Origin: Muscardinus avellanarius
Taxonomy: Eukaryota > Chordata > Mammalia > Rodentia > Gliridae
Direction of reading: 5' to 3'
Assembly (NCBI GenBank): GCA_963383645.1
Contig: OY726560.1
Location: forward strand, 152,296,546 to 152,360,545
Length of the DNA: 64,000 bases
Positions 1 to 12,219 of this stretch are shown piece after piece. Under the pieces are notes generated by a model. That model saw only the letters and a list, made by a program, of their open reading frames with translations. It was not told where the DNA came from and made no database searches. The position numbers were made by a program, and so were the translations under genes. Within the stretch, counting starts at the first letter, position 1. Each line of letters starts with the position of its first letter.

Positions 1-1369
1 GGTGCGAGCGAGGCTGGTTCCCTGCCCACAGCACTGAGTGGGGCCAGGGAAGCTGCGGGTGGGAAGGGGCGCGAGGCCACGGGGGCAGCCCACAGGGCCC
101 CATCGTCCTTGCCCCATGGTGTACCAGGTTGACTGCTTCCAGGTAAATACAAACATCAAGACCTGTAACATGCATCGGAGCACGTGGGGGTGAACGCATC
201 ACGGAGCTGTCAGCAGGCGCTCAGCTGGGGCTTCTAGGTGCTCGGTGCAACGCAGTCAGGACCAGATGGTTCCACGTCCCAGGCCAGCCTCAGGATCCCG
301 CCAGGACTCTCCGGCTTGCCAATTCCTAATTCTACCACTGACTTTGTTTTGTGCCCCAACTAAGTGAATCACCTATTTTACTCCAGTTTACATGGAACAG
401 GGTTTCCCTGTTCTAGCCCTTCAGGTTTGGGTGTGAATGCTGGGGCCACTTCCCGGGGCCCCCTGGCTGCTGCCCCGCGGGAGTGTCTGTGGTCACCGAC
501 AGGCTCGTGTCTGTTTTGCAATTTAGAACTCTGCATGAAATTCTGTTTTGGTAAAGGTTTTGGTGCTGAGAAATTCATTAAGTAGTTAAATAGTTAAATG
601 CATAAATCAGGGAAATAAAACTGCAAAGCAGCATGATTTCTCGGGGCCCGTCTGGTGTGAAAAACCCCGTCTGCAGGACAGGACCGGCAGTGGACATTTG
701 GGGCTGCAAATCTCTGAATGAAATGAACCATGCTGCACACACTCTGGTATTTTCCAGGGCCACAAAGATAACAGGAAGCTGTAAACCAGGCTACGGATGA
801 GGAAGGATGACCCGAGGTTGGTCAGCAGCCGGGAGTTCTCCCCTGCTCCGGGGTCAGAGACGGGGCCTGGTGGCCCAGGTGAGGGTCTGAGAGGAGGTGG
901 GCATCCTGCCCCGCCCCCTCCCAGATCCTGATGTGCTCGGTCCTCAGTTCTTGTGAGATTCTTCCAAACCCCGGGGACAACAGGCATGATGCCCTAGGAA
1001 GAGGCGGGGGACATCAAAGCCCCAGGGATGAGTTCTGTCCACAAAGCAACTCCCAGAAGGAGCGCTGCACCCTGTGTGTGCACGCGCACGGGCTACTCCT
1101 TGGAGAAAAGTTGTGGCTTATTTAGATGGCACCTCACACTTTTCTAAATTGGATCTGGGTGGTGCCATACATACTTTTCTAAAATGGGTTCGAGTCAACA
1201 TCAAAGCAGGTATTTTGCTTTGTCTGCTTGGAGTGATTGTAAAGGAAAGCGTCCAGGGTCACCAGGCTCCTCCTGAAGGGCACGGCTTGTGTTTTCCTGA
1301 CCTTGAGAGAGAGATGGTGCCCCTTCTGGGCAATGGCCTCAACCGTCTCTGCCATTCCTCCCAGCACTA
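1..1369. other. Single-copy GC-rich DNA, no gene seen
   Basis: I recognise no repeat or exon here. Short open frames exist on both strands, but they overlap each other, lack domain signatures and are what GC-rich DNA gives by chance. Around 1127-1190 there are two loosely similar stretches containing 'acttttctaaa', possibly an eroded tandem duplication. Confidence 0.5.
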
Positions 1370-1545
1370 ACTCCTACCTTGTACCTTACTGTTTATCTGT
1401 CTCCCTCCAGGTGAGCAAAGACTTAGCAAAAGCATGGACCTCATCTGTCATGTCCAGTAACATCTCCCAGCTCAGAGCCCTGCCCAGCGCGCTGTAAGCC
1501 CTGCCACATATCTACTGAGCAAATGACGGAGTGAATGATGGTGTC
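1370..1545 (+). repeat. L2 LINE 3' end, degraded
   Basis: The stretch follows the L2 3'-terminal pattern: a pyrimidine-rich part, then 'ccaggtgagc', 'catgtccag', and the closing 'acatatctactgagcaaatg' followed by 'gagtgaatgatgg', which resembles the L2 ending 'GCTCAATAAATATTTGTTGAATGAATG'. It is heavily diverged, so the boundaries are approximate. Confidence 0.5.
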
Positions 1546-1810
1546 AACCCTCCTGCATACCCAGCCCTCCATGCACACCGGGGACAGCTGCAGGGGCAAG
1601 GATGCAGTGCCCAGGAGCCCCAGCCCACTGCCTGCCACCTGCTGAGGCCCCAGCAACATCCCCAAACTAACTGTACCTACCCTCCCCCGCAGCACAGACA
1701 GCACCTCCCGCAGGACTGCGAAGGAGCATGCCTTGAGTTCACGCATGGATACAGTTCCCGGGGGTTTCTCTGGCACCTGGCAAGGCTCGGTCCAAGCACT
1801 ATTGAGTCCA

Positions 1811-1885
1811 AGATGGCTTTTATTGTTCCCATTTCAGAGGTGAGAAAACGGAGGCGCAGAAGTTGGGTAGCAGCGGCAAAGCCAG
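1811..1885 (-). repeat. MIR SINE fragment
   Basis: 'ttattgttcccatttcagag' followed by 'gtgagaaaacggaggcgcag' matches the reverse complement of the MIR core (TTATTATCCCCATTTTACAGATGAGGAAACTGAGGC). It is an ancient fragment; the ORF running across it is not a gene. Confidence 0.65.
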
Positions 1886-3026
1886 GCTTCACATTTCGTC
1901 TCCTGATGCCCCTGTTACAGCTACTCCGTCTCTGTCCCTTTCTCTACACTAATCTCTCCTTTATTTTCTCCCTCTCTTTTTTTCTTACAACACAAAGCAT
2001 GGCTTGGCATGGCTCCGGGAGACCTGCGTCCATCCTTCCTGTCCTGCAGGAGTGCTCTCTGGCCCAGCGCCATCAAGGCTGGAACGGGAGGCAGCAAAGC
2101 GGCCTGAATTTTTTTCTACATCAGCCCAGAGGACCCCTCGCCCTGCAGGGGGACCCGACTCCCACACCAGCCTAGGTGGGACTGGGACAGGTCCTGCAGG
2201 AGAGGAAGAACAGGCAGGGGCGTCTGGGCTGCGCTGGGGTAGCGTTTCATTTTGCCTTGTGTTGATGAGCGGCAGTGTCCCCAAGGCAAGGCCCAGCGTC
2301 CCCTGGGAGACTCGAGTTGCTTACCCAGGATCTTGGCAAAAGTCAGGTCAGAGATGAGGCATCATCTGTCCCCAGCTTCACTGCCTTGCCCGACCCCAGG
2401 CTCATCGGGAGGCAGGAGACTCAGGCCAGAGATGGACTTCGTCTCCGGCCATCTGAGGGGCGGTGCACCCTGGTGTCTTCCACCAGAGGCTGGAGGGAGA
2501 CAAAAGGATACGGGCCTGCTGGCTGCGGAGAGAGGGCGGAGCTAGTCGGTCAGAGAGGGCAGCACCCAAGAGGGGCTGGCAACTGCAGGAGCCAGGCGCT
2601 GCGTCGGACGGATGCACCTCTGCCCCCAACGGCAAGTTGTGCCTCAGTCTCCCTTTCTGTCCCTAAAGGGCTTACATGGAGTAAACCAGCTACCCTTTAA
2701 AGAGCCCTGTAGTAGTTTTAGGAGATGAATTGGAGAAGGAATTTGTAAGTCTTAAGAAAGGGAAGAAACAGTCTATCATCTCAGGCCCAGCCGACGGTCA
2801 AGGAGCTCACAACGTTCCCTCCTTACTGCCTGCTGTCTAGCACTTCTTGGTTTTGCAGCTTTCCCGTCTCAGCTGCCAATGTTGCTAGGCATCTATCCTT
2901 CTTTGCAAGCTCATCTTTCCCTCAAAATAGAGCTGGGTGGTTTTAGGGCATCGCCCCTCGTCCCCCATATACACACTTGATAACAATAAGGGTCACCAAG
3001 AAGGAGTACCTCTTATTAAAAAAAAA
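1886..3026. other. Single-copy GC-rich DNA, no gene seen
   Basis: Overlapping frames of up to about 140 codons occur in all phases, as expected for GC-rich DNA with few stops. I see no splice-bounded exon, signal peptide or known motif. A weak MIR-like hint ('tgcctcagtctccctttctg') lies near 2640. Confidence 0.45.
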
Positions 3027-3054
3027 GAAGAAGAAGAAGAAGAAGAAGAAGAAG
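3027..3054. repeat. (GAA)n microsatellite
   Basis: About nine GAA/AAG units follow a short A run. Translated on the plus strand it gives the run of glutamates that creates a spurious ORF. Confidence 0.9.
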
Positions 3055-3267
3055 GTAGAAAAAAATACTTGCAACTGCAAACAGAAATAATCCAAATGGC
3101 CAGAGAGGGCCTGGGAATGTGGGTTTCTATCAAGCTCCCCAGGGTGGGTTTTGTATCAAGCAAGTTTGAGAGATATACTTCAGGGTGTAGCTTTTGCTAC
3201 AGGCCCCATTTTTTCCCTTTTTGGCCAAGACTCACAGTAAAGAATACATCAATAAATCCATTCTAAT

Positions 3268-3408
3268 GCCAGGCATGGTGGTACACACTTGTAAGTCCAG
3301 TATTTGGGAGGCTGGGAAAGGAGGATTACAAGTTCACGGCCAGCCTCAGCTACTTAGTGAGGCCCTCTGCAACTCAGTGAGACCCTGTTTCAAAAAAATA
3401 AAGAATAA
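3268..3408 (+). repeat. B1-dID SINE, left (B1) half only
   Basis: It begins 'gccaggcatggtggtacac' with the 7SL/B1 box A-like head and runs through 'gtgagaccctgtttc' to the A-rich linker 'aataaagaataa'. There the next SINE begins directly. No ID half belonging to this copy is seen downstream, so it is either truncated or was interrupted in its linker. Confidence 0.85.
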
Positions 3409-3650
3409 GCCAGGCATGGTGGTGCTTATTTGTAATCCCAGCATTGGGGAGGCTGAGACAGGAGGATCTGGGTTTGCAGCCAACCTCAGCTACTTAGTGA
3501 GGCCCTTTGCAACTTAGTGAGACCCTGTTTCAAAATAAAGAATAAAAAATAGTGCTGGGAGTGTAGCTTGGAAGCAGAATGCCCCTGGGTTCAATCCTCA
3601 ATATGGCAAAAAAAATTTAAATAAATAATAAAAATACATAAATAAATACA
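3409..3650 (+). repeat. B1-dID SINE, full-length dimer
   Basis: A complete B1 half, linker 'aaaataaagaataaaaaat', and an ID-like right half ('gtgctgggagtgtagcttgg ... ctgggttcaatcctca') followed by an A/T-rich tail. It abuts the preceding B1 half head to tail. This is subfamily A, with the long 'acttagtgagg' segment. Confidence 0.88.
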
Positions 3651-4156
3651 TTGTACATTGCAAATTAATCTATCCACATATAAATGACCAGCTGAGAAAA
3701 TTTCATGAACGACTGTTCATCTGCACTCCACTCCTTTATTTTCCATTTTATTCAGACCATTCCACTCTATTCTTTATCTTCTCCTTAAAAGTGCTGGTTA
3801 CTACTCAGTGACCAATTTTACTCTCCAGTCAGCAGTTTGAAAAACATGAGGTGGGAATAAATGTCTTATCATTCTTTTGGTCTGGTGTGGACCTTATCAG
3901 TGGCTCCTGGAGCCAACCTCCCAGCTTAAGCTTCAGGCTCACCAGGCCCTTGATATAGGTGCTCATATCCAGGCCCCATCCGTGGGAGACTGTAAACAGT
4001 GGTAGAACCAGAGAGTCTGGGATGTCAGTATCACTCGGCTGGAGATGCTGATCCCAAAGACAGACAGCATGTCAGCATTCTCACCACTGTGACTCAAGTG
4101 CCTGGCACTAAACTCAGAAGAGGAAAGATTTATTTACCAATCTGAAGATTTCATCC
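3651..4156. other. Single-copy DNA, nothing recognised
   Basis: AT-rich, then mixed composition. I see no gene, known repeat or RNA gene. Confidence 0.4.
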
Positions 4157-4220
4157 TGTATGTATGTATGTATGTATGTATGTATGTATGTATCTATCTA
4201 TCTATCTATCTATCTATCTA
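4157..4220. repeat. (TGTA)n(TCTA)n compound microsatellite
   Basis: About nine TGTA units run directly into about seven TCTA units without interruption. The ORF crossing it (repeated M-Y-V-C) is an artefact. Confidence 0.92.
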
Positions 4221-4847
4221 CATGGCTAATTTTATGCTGTCTTTAAGCAGGGACCAGGGCTGGAAATCCTTAGGCCATCATGATGGGGATCAGAAAACAG
4301 AAAGGACAGAGAGAGGTTCAAAGCTAGATGAAGCTGGGCAAGGCCGGCCAGACACAGCTATATCTGGTCATGCCCAGGCCCCCTCCCCAGCAACCAAGTC
4401 CCTTTTCCAACACGAACACCTGCAACATGGCCACCTGCAGCACAGGAGGCCCGGGGGACCACACAGCTTCTGATTGGTCCATAAGGCCACCTCATGATCA
4501 CATGACACACCAATGTGCAGTCTGGCCAGTGTCGCATCCCTGGTATCAGACAGCTCCCAGAGTAAGTGGAAGAAATGAGTGTGCACTGAGTGACAGACAT
4601 CAATGTCCACAACACAGGCCGCCTCAGGCCACCAGAGGAGTGATTTATCCCTGGGCTGCACGGAATACCAGGGCACGGCTTCATGGCAACTGCTGATCTA
4701 CTTCAGAAGTGACCAGGCTTGTTTGACCCTGAGCTTCACATATACAACTGAAGATCATCCTTCTAGGTCTGGCACGTATCCATTACAACAGTCTAGATTT
4801 GTATTTGTTTTATTTCACAAACAAGCTCATACATGTGGGAGCCGGTT
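4221..4847. other. Single-copy DNA, nothing recognised
   Basis: Several overlapping frames of about 100 codons run on both strands near 4330-4690, with no domain signature and no support for coding. No repeat is identified. Confidence 0.4.
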
Positions 4848-5080
4848 CTAAGAACTTTCCAAATATTAACTTATTAGGTCCTCATAAAAACCCTACAGGA
4901 GAAAAACTGTTGCATGCCAGACCCCATTTGAAGTGTTCTGACCAGATCATCGTTAATCTTTGAGCCCATCCTCGAGGAGCAGAGATTATTGTTTTTTCCG
5001 CAGATGAGACACCGAGGTTCCCAGAGATTCTGTAAACCTGCTCCAAGTCTCACAGCAAGAAGCAGAGTTCAACTTTGAAC
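4848..5080 (-). repeat. MIR SINE, degraded
   Basis: 'attaacttattaggtcctca', 'gagattattgtttt', 'cagatgagacaccgaggttc' and 'caagtctcacagcaagaagc' follow the reverse-complement MIR order: tail, oligo-T/ATTATT, GATGAGGAAACTGAGG, then GGTCACACAGC. There is one extra or divergent stretch in the middle. Confidence 0.65.
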
Positions 5081-5976
5081 TCTCGTTAGGAAAAATGAGT
5101 CATACCAGGAGAATCTTTGAAATGGCATTTGATCTTAGAATTATTAGGTAGCTTTTACATTACTAGGAACAGCCACAGGTTAAGATGGGCCAAGCCCCGG
5201 GGTGAAAAGTTGTGTCTTCCTACACACAGAAATAGAGGCACAAACCAAAAAGACTCACGTAAGCCCCCACATGGGCAGGAGGCCAGTAAACCAAGAAACC
5301 CCCAGTGGCTGGTCGAACATTCTTAGGCTTCCATGTGCCCTCATTCTGTTAAAATGCAGCGACAAGGAAATTCATCACCACTTACGTGAATTCTTTTTTC
5401 AAATGAGAGGAAGAAAGCTCTATTCACTCGGAGACTTTTGTTCAAATACCGAGCTCTATTTTAATTTTCTAGTATCATGTATGACAGTCAGTACACCATC
5501 AAACAATAGCTTCAAATTCCAATTTGCCTTCACGGGGGACAATGTTGTTACTGCTGACTAATGCTTTTTCTCAGTTAGAGTGGCCGACCAATATTTTCTG
5601 AGTTGAAATATGTCTCTTAAAGTTGCTGCAGGTACTTCTGAGATGGAAATCCTTGCTCCAAATTTAGAAGAAAAGCCCCTGGAGTTTTTTTCTTTAAAGA
5701 ATAAAAAAACATGTACATATTTATTGGTAAAAACAAGTGACAAGATTTGTGAGTTTGGAGCTGCTCTATTTAGCTAAGGCATCCAAATATGTATTTATAA
5801 TCCTGAATTTATATTCAGATTGATAGAATTCCTGTGGCTAGGGGAGATTTTAACTGAAGGAGAAGGGTAATATTGAAATCCGTATGTAATAATTACTTTT
5901 CCATAGGTGGCAAACTGAAGCATGCTGTGATTCCTCAATTTCCTTCAGTTGGGTGCAAATATAAAAGTAATGGATT
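5081..5976. other. AT-rich single-copy DNA, nothing recognised
   Basis: No gene or known repeat is seen. An ORF of 119 codons (5202-5561) has no recognisable domain, is not flanked by convincing splice signals and is rejected. Confidence 0.4.
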
Positions 5977-6525
5977 ACACAATTATCAGTTATTGCTGTA
6001 TAAAAAAAAAACCCTGAAATACAGTCACTTCAAACCACTGTGCATGCTCCCAGTGGCTGTGTTGGAGGCCTGGATGGTCGTTGGTCTAGTCTTCCAGGGG
6101 CCCATCCCTGTGGGCTCAGGCAGCGGCCGCCCTGCTGGGTCTGATGGTGTAAGATGATGCACTCGCCTGCCAAGGGCCCTGGTACTAGTGTCAGCCGGGC
6201 CTCTATCTCTGTGCATTCTTACATTTCAGAATCCAGCTTGGGTTTTCTTATATGGTGCCATCATGTTCCAGGCAGGCAAGAGCTTCACGCGTGGTCCCTC
6301 ATCATGTACTTTTCTAGATAATGTTTCCTCACATGATGGCTTGACCATCCCAAAAGGATAAAGTCAGGAGGTGCAAAGCCCCTTAAGGCTTGGGTTCTGA
6401 AATTTATACTATTTCTACCACATCCTTCTGGCCAAGGCCAGGCGGGGCAGGAGACTCCACCTCTGGAGTCTAGGTGGAGGTGCTAAGTGTCACCATTGTT
6501 ATCTTTCCATCTCCCCCAGAGATGA
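5977..6525 (+). repeat. MLT1-type ERVL-MaLR LTR, degraded
   Basis: The start 'caattatcagttattgctgt' and later landmarks ('tcctcacatgatggcttg', 'ccccttaaggcttgggttct', 'tttctaccacatccttctgg', 'gagactccacctct') appear in the order of mammalian MLT1 LTRs. It is an ancient solo LTR with no internal region. The ends are approximate. Confidence 0.65.
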
Positions 6526-7944
6526 ACTGGACCCCTTAGCTTTCATCTCTCCACTGCAATGCATCAGAGTCTGTAAGCAGGCTGGCTACCAGCATGAGCC
6601 AGAGCAACCAGCTCAACAGCACACCCGGGAAGCCAACCTCCCCCCATGGCCTTGCCCAAGCTGTCCAATGCTTTCCTTAGAATTCTGGTCTCATCATGAA
6701 GGTCAGCCTGAGGTAAGAAAATAATTTAGTGGACACTAGAAAGTGGAAAACGAAAGGCTGTGGGGCTGTGCGGGGATGCGCGGGGATGCAGGCCCGTGAG
6801 GACCAGTGAGGACGAGCCGTCTTGCTTTCCCCATCCCCACTCCTCACATGCACGCCACACAGAAGGGTTCACCCCAAGGGAGCTTTTAAGTTTTCAACTA
6901 AATCATGAGCATATCCTGGAGGCATCTCAAATGCTCTCAACTATCCTTTGAAAAATTCCCTGAGCAGGTTCATGTCTCCAAAGTTGAATTGGAACAATCG
7001 TCTTCTTTTTTAACAAAAACTTGAAGTTTCTTGCTGATCCTGGCCCTCAGCTACTTCCTGTGGGATGGTGATCATTCTTGCTAAATGAGATGTTTTAGGA
7101 TCAGTCTGAGAACAGAGGCACATTTAGTTGTAGAATATCTTTGATGCGTAGGCCAAAATATTTCTGAATATTGTATATTATGGGTTTTTATCTTTAAAGT
7201 AAAATTCCATAGAAAATATAAATGAATTAGAGATATCTCTCCAGAGGCCAAGAAAATAGTAAGAATGTTTCTCCTTCCCCTGCTTAATCAACCCTTTTCT
7301 AAAGAAATTATCTTGCAATGTCATCATTAAAATGTATGAAAATGAAATTCTCCCAGGGTACCTTTCCTTCTCCCATAGAGAACATAAATGTGGCTAATCA
7401 TTTGCTTTTTAAAAGCGTTGATTTCTTTGTGACTCTTTATTTAAAGCTGTGTGTCATTCCAAAACCAGATACAGATTTTGTTTTCAGAGGTTACTTATGC
7501 CACGGGAAGCCGTGATGGCATTATCGGCCCACGTGGACTCGAATGCTCTTGTTTTCTGAGTAGACTTTAAATCAAAGCATTAAGTAGCGTTTAAACCCCA
7601 TGTCATTGTAAATTCCAAGCTTTAGATCCATGAAGCATGGCTTTTATGATGGAAATGACAGCTGACCCTCATCTGTAACTGATCCAGCAAACTAACTTTG
7701 TGGCTCTGTCAGGAATTCCCAACAAGCCTTGCAGAAGGTTTGGCGATATTTATGAATAGAGGAAAGGAAGCCCAAGCTCAGCGGCCAGCGAGTGTCTCCT
7801 GAGGGTTGACCAGTTGTCTCTTCAGTGCCCAGCTCTGTCTCCTGTCTTTCCCTGTTCCAGGAAGGGCTTCCTGGCTGCCTCTTTCAGTAAGTTCCTTTAA
7901 AACCAGCTTCTCTGAATTTACACCCTAGTAGCAAAGCCATCGCA
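6526..7944. other. Single-copy DNA with a possible conserved noncoding block
   Basis: No gene or repeat is recognised. The part around 7500-7700 has few CpG-decay signs and is rich in homeobox- and POU-like TAAT/TTAA words without being a repeat. That makes it a candidate conserved noncoding element, by inference only. Confidence 0.35.
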
Positions 7945-8190
7945 GCTTTCCTTTACTGAGTGCATCCCCCGTGCCCCACAGTGGCTGCGTCTTTAACGCT
8001 TTATGTCATTCAATCCTGCAACAACCCTGTGGCGTAGTTTAAGAATGCTTCTCCAGATTTTATTGATAAATAAACTGAGGCTGGGGGAGTTCAACAATCT
8101 CCCCCAGAGGTACGCAGATAATAATAAGCAAAGCTGAGATCCAAACCCAGGCTGGTCTGACTTAGAGTCTGATCTCTCCTGAAGCGCAAT
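7945..8190 (-). repeat. MIR SINE, nearly full length
   Basis: 'ttactgagtgcatcccccgtgccccac', 'catt-caatcctgcaacaaccctgtg', 'attgataaataaactgaggc' and 'gagatccaaacccaggc' follow the reverse MIR consensus from tail to tRNA-like head. The tRNA-derived end contains the B-box remnant. Confidence 0.75.
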
Positions 8191-8224
8191 AGTCTTAACA
8201 CTTAATTAACCATCGTCTTTGTGT

Positions 8225-8330
8225 TGTTTTCTCCCTAATTACTGTGTAAGCTCCTCAAGAGGAGAAAAGTGTTATATACGTCTATGGTATCTTCCAGGGT
8301 CACGGGCACAGACATTTAATAAAAGGAATT
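8225..8330 (+). repeat. L2 LINE 3' end, degraded
   Basis: 'tactgtgtaagctcctcaag', 'gtatcttccagggtcacggg' and 'agacatttaataaaaggaat' follow the L2 3' end (ACTGTAAGCTCCTTGAGGG ... CTCAATAAATATTTG). It directly follows a MIR. Confidence 0.6.
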
Positions 8331-11300
8331 TATCTGCTAGTTTTAAAAAATGGTATATTTGTCATGCGCTGGATTAGAAACCCTACATCTTTCCATATAA
8401 TTTTCAGTACCAGGATACAAAATAACTATCTTTAGCATTCAATTAAAATGTAATCAACCCCAAACTTGAAAACCAGCAGGCTGTGTTTGCAGGGAGCCCC
8501 TAGTAAGGCTGAAACCACATGGCGGGTGGGGGTGCAGGACAGGCCTGTCAGAGAAAGCCAAGGAATGTGCAGAGACCCATCAATCAGCCAGTCTTGGGAT
8601 TATCGGTGTCTCCTTCGATGCGCCACAATGCTCTGGATTTGAGAGGAGTGTTAGCATTAAAGCTTGATAAAGTCATATTCCTCTAACAAATTCTGCTGTC
8701 ACCTCATTAGATATAAAAAATAGAATGCTCTAGGACACTTGGAGATTATTTGGAGTAAAAATAACATTTTTTTCCTTTCAAAGGGAACTGAAACCCGTTG
8801 TCTAATTGCATGGTGAGCTGTTAGGACAGGCCGGGCGGCCAGCAGGGTCAGAGCCAGAGGTCTGGGAATGTAAACTGTCCTCCAGCTTAGGAGCATTTCC
8901 TCCCCAAAGAGAAATTGTTGCTCAAACCCTAATTGAGAGGTCAGTGGTCTTAGGACAGGCAGGAGATAAGCCACCAGCTATGTGAAGTCATGTTGGCTTT
9001 GATCTACCAGGCCTTTTGGCATAGAAAAAAAAAAAAACCACCAGCCATGAGCCAGAGGTTTGCTAATCTTCTCAAAGATAAGCCATAACTGTTTGGCCAG
9101 GATGGGGCTCCAGGACAGAGACACGGTTCCTCTGTGCACTGGGGTAAGCCTTGTGAATGGATCGGTCACTGCCTGACACCCTGGCCCACTCTCCCTCACC
9201 TGGCTCCATGACGCAGAGGTAACCTGTCCTCGCATTGCCTGCTCAAAAGAAGAGTCCGAAGAGAAGCCCATCGCATACCTGGCAGCCGCTGCCAGCCCCT
9301 TTGCAGGGGCCGCTTGGGAAGACAGCCTGTAGATGGCTTCCCCAAAGAAAGCTAGTAGCAGCAGAGCCTTGGTCAAAAAGAGGGAGAGAGAAAGGGATGG
9401 AGAGAGAGGGAGGAGAGAAAAGGAGAGAAGAAAGAATGAAGACTCAACTTATTCTGAGTCTCTAATGCCAAACACATGAAAATATAAGAATATTATACTT
9501 AAAAGAAAATATATGTAAAAAGTGAAAGGCTGTGCTGCTTCTCCGTCTCTCCACAACCAAAGGTTGATTTAGTAGAAATCAGTGAGGATGTGCACAAGAA
9601 AGGGATCTTCCTACAGAGCAGAGGGATCTTGAGAAGTCAGTAGAGGCTGCTTCCACCTGCCGACTAGGAAATGGCGTGTGTGGTCCATTCCCGGGGCTGG
9701 GATGGGCACAGGCCGGAAACACGGGCAGCACTGATGAAAGGGATCCCCTGCCGGGCAGCTCTGTGTGACCCTTCCAACTTTGCCATTTCCTCAGCTGACA
9801 CTTTATAAAGGTCCAGCCAAATGAGGTAGATATTTGAGGTGCTTTGTTAAGCAGATGAACCAAGATGCATAACCTGTGTTTGGGAAAGGGGGACTCCCCA
9901 GCAGCTTATATCCTTCATGGTAGATGTGGGGCCTCCAGTGGCTGAGTCCCTGAGAGGCACCACAGCCGCTGACACAGCCCAAGGTGGGCACCACCTGCAC
10001 TAACCCTCGGACCACCCAGCCTAGCAGCCGGGCATTTGTGGGCATGAGTGCGGCTTCGTACTTAGGAACCGTGACACGGTAATGACACTGCCCACAGGTG
10101 CAGGATGGGATGCACTGTCTGGATTTGACCTCAGACTCCACTAAACTCTCATGAAGAAGAGTAAATCTGTTGCCAAACCCTGACCCCCACCCCACCCCAG
10201 CTTTGAGCTTTTTCAGAGCTGGGGTTCTGCAAGGTTACATCATTTGGCTAATAAAGGTTGCCTCGCTAGTAAGAAGCAAAGGCAAATTTATACCTAGATC
10301 TTGGAGTATAAGTCAGAAAACATACTAGGGAGATACCATTCAGCAAGAGACCAGAGTTAACTTTGAACTTATAACTTCACAGTAAATGGGAATTTAGGAT
10401 GGACAGGAACCTCGGAAGGCAACTCCCACACAGTGCAGAGATCCCCACAGGTGGACATTCAGGCCCGAGAACCACCGTCTAGTGTCCATACCAGGTAGCG
10501 TTGCCCATCGCAGATCAGCAGGGGCATCCCTGCACCTAACAAAGTGATGCCAGTTACCATGACAGAGGGCAAGAGAATGTGGTGAATCACACCGTAGCTC
10601 TAGCTTTGCTGGCCAAGTCAAGTGACAGAGTCACGCTTAACCTCAGGGGGGATAGGGAAGCGCCATCCCACTATACACCATGGGGGAAAAGGCATCAGTA
10701 AATGTGTTAGTGGCTTTCCCAGTGCTCTTTTCATAAACACAGGGAGAAAAGGACGATCAATCAGCTCTGTTGAAATCAGCAGTCAATAGGCTTGAATTTG
10801 CTGATGTCTTCCTTGAGCCACTCAGTCAAAACTGTTGTCTGGCCTTCTACTGAGGAATGGTGCTGTCTCCACGTAGCTGGAGACAAGCCACAGCGGCCCA
10901 AGGGTCCTTTGGAAGATCCACCACTGAAGGTCCCCAAAGAGACAGCAGAAGGAGGCAGGGTGCACACAAGGGAAGGCTGCTCCTTTCGGAAGCTCTGGAG
11001 TCATACATCATGATAAAGCTGCTGACATCTCTGTCTGCCTGTACTAGTGATCTCCCAGGGTACCTGTCCCACACAGAAAAAGGAGAGGCAAGAAAGACAG
11101 ACAGCCAGGAAGAGGCATGGCATTGTATATAGGGAGGTTTCTTAGAAGTGCAAGATGGCACATTAGAAGTAACAAAACATGTTCCCGCAAAAGTCTTCAG
11201 TTCTCTAGAGGAAACAGAATTTCCAAATAAACCAGAAAACCTCATACATGGTCCTCCTTCTTCTATCTCAAATTCCTGTGTGCAGTCCTCAAAAAGCAGG

Positions 11301-11680
11301 CTGAAAAGTGGGCCTCTTAGGACATAGACATTTAATGACAACGTCTAAGCACCCCAAATTCCTGAACAATACCAGAGCTACCCTATTTAATACTGTTTAT
11401 CTCCAAAATATGCATTGCCTCATTATTATCATCAATCGGATATTTTCCCAAAGGAAAGAAATTAATTGCCCACCAGAAATGTTTTGAAATGTTTATATGT
11501 GTTGCTTTGTATAAGCATGAAAGTGAGTGGGTGGGAGCCTGTTTATAAATTAGCAAAGTGTTAGTAAACTCTGGTCCGACACTGATAAGGTTCATATGAA
11601 AGCCATCCCTGAAACTGTTGCCTGAATAATAAACAGGATCTGTGGCCTACCCTCTTCCAAGCATGCCTCCGTAGGTTAAG
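8331..11680. other. Single-copy DNA, no gene seen
   Basis: Apart from a purine-rich tract at 9376-9440, no repeat is recognised. Frames at 8978-9376, 9803-10195 and 10847-11341 reach 130-164 codons but overlap other frames and show no motif. A tandem TTT/GGG-like noncoding composition and scattered A runs argue against coding. Confidence 0.4.
9376..9440. repeat. Purine-rich low-complexity tract (GA-rich)
   Basis: An almost uninterrupted run of G and A on the plus strand (imperfect GAGA, GGAGAGA, AAAGG units). It is simple low-complexity DNA. Confidence 0.8.
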
Positions 11681-11937
11681 AAATGTGTGTTGTAGGGCCG
11701 GGCGTGGTGGCGCACACTTGTAATCCCAGCATTCGGGAGGCTAAGACTGGAGGATCGCGGTTCGCAGACAGCCTCAGCTACTTTAGTGAGGCCCTCTGCA
11801 ACTCAGTGAGACCCTGTTTCAAAATAAAGAATAAAAAATTGGGCAGGGGGTGTAGCTCGAAGGTCAAATGCCTCTGGGTTCCATCCCCAGACCCACAAAA
11901 AAAAAAAAAGGGAAAAAGAAAAAAAATGTGTGTTGTA
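11681..11937 (+). repeat. B1-dID SINE (subfamily A) with target duplication
   Basis: The SINE body is 11695-11923, starting 'ggccgggcgtggtggcgcac' and ending in an A/G-rich tail. It is bracketed by identical 14-bp direct repeats 'aaatgtgtgttgta' at 11681-11694 and 11924-11937. The clean duplication and intact CpGs indicate a fairly recent L1-driven insertion. Confidence 0.95.
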
Positions 11938-11977
11938 ACTGGAAGAAATGGGAAATGATGTATAAAAAAGAGATGGA

Positions 11978-12152
11978 GGCTGGGAGTGGTGGCACACACT
12001 TGTAATCCCCACGCTTGGAAGGCAAAGACAGGAGGATCACGCAGGTTTGAAGCCAGCCTTGCTGGCTTAAGAGACCCTGTTTCTAAATAAAAATATAAAA
12101 TAGGTCTGGGAGTATAGCCCAGAGGTAGAAGGGTTTCCAGAAAACCCCAGTA

Positions 12153-12153
<1 letters not shown>
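11978..12153 (+). repeat. B1-dID SINE (subfamily B)
   Basis: The B1 half has the short form 'ttgctggcttaagagaccctg', lacking the subfamily A segment. The right half reads 'ggtctgggagtatagcccag'. The tail has expanded into CA and GA repeats. 'agagatgg' occurs on both sides (about 11970 and 12363), a possible short target duplication. Confidence 0.9.

Positions 12154-12197
<44 letters not shown>
12154..12197. repeat. (CA)n microsatellite
   Basis: About 21 CA units arise directly from the 'taccacca' end of the preceding SINE, as is common for SINE tails. Confidence 0.95.
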
Positions 12198-12200
<3 letters not shown>

Positions 12201-12219
12201 CACCACCAAAAAACAAAAA

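Noticed and set aside
1531..2175. 214-codon plus-strand ORF
   Set aside because: It crosses an antisense MIR, overlaps long frames in other phases, has no domain and begins with a non-ATG or poorly placed start. GC-rich composition explains it.
3409..3650. tRNA gene from the tRNA-like SINE half
   Set aside because: The right halves of the B1-dID SINEs have box A/B-like words but cannot fold into a full cloverleaf and occur in many copies, so they are SINE parts, not tRNA genes.
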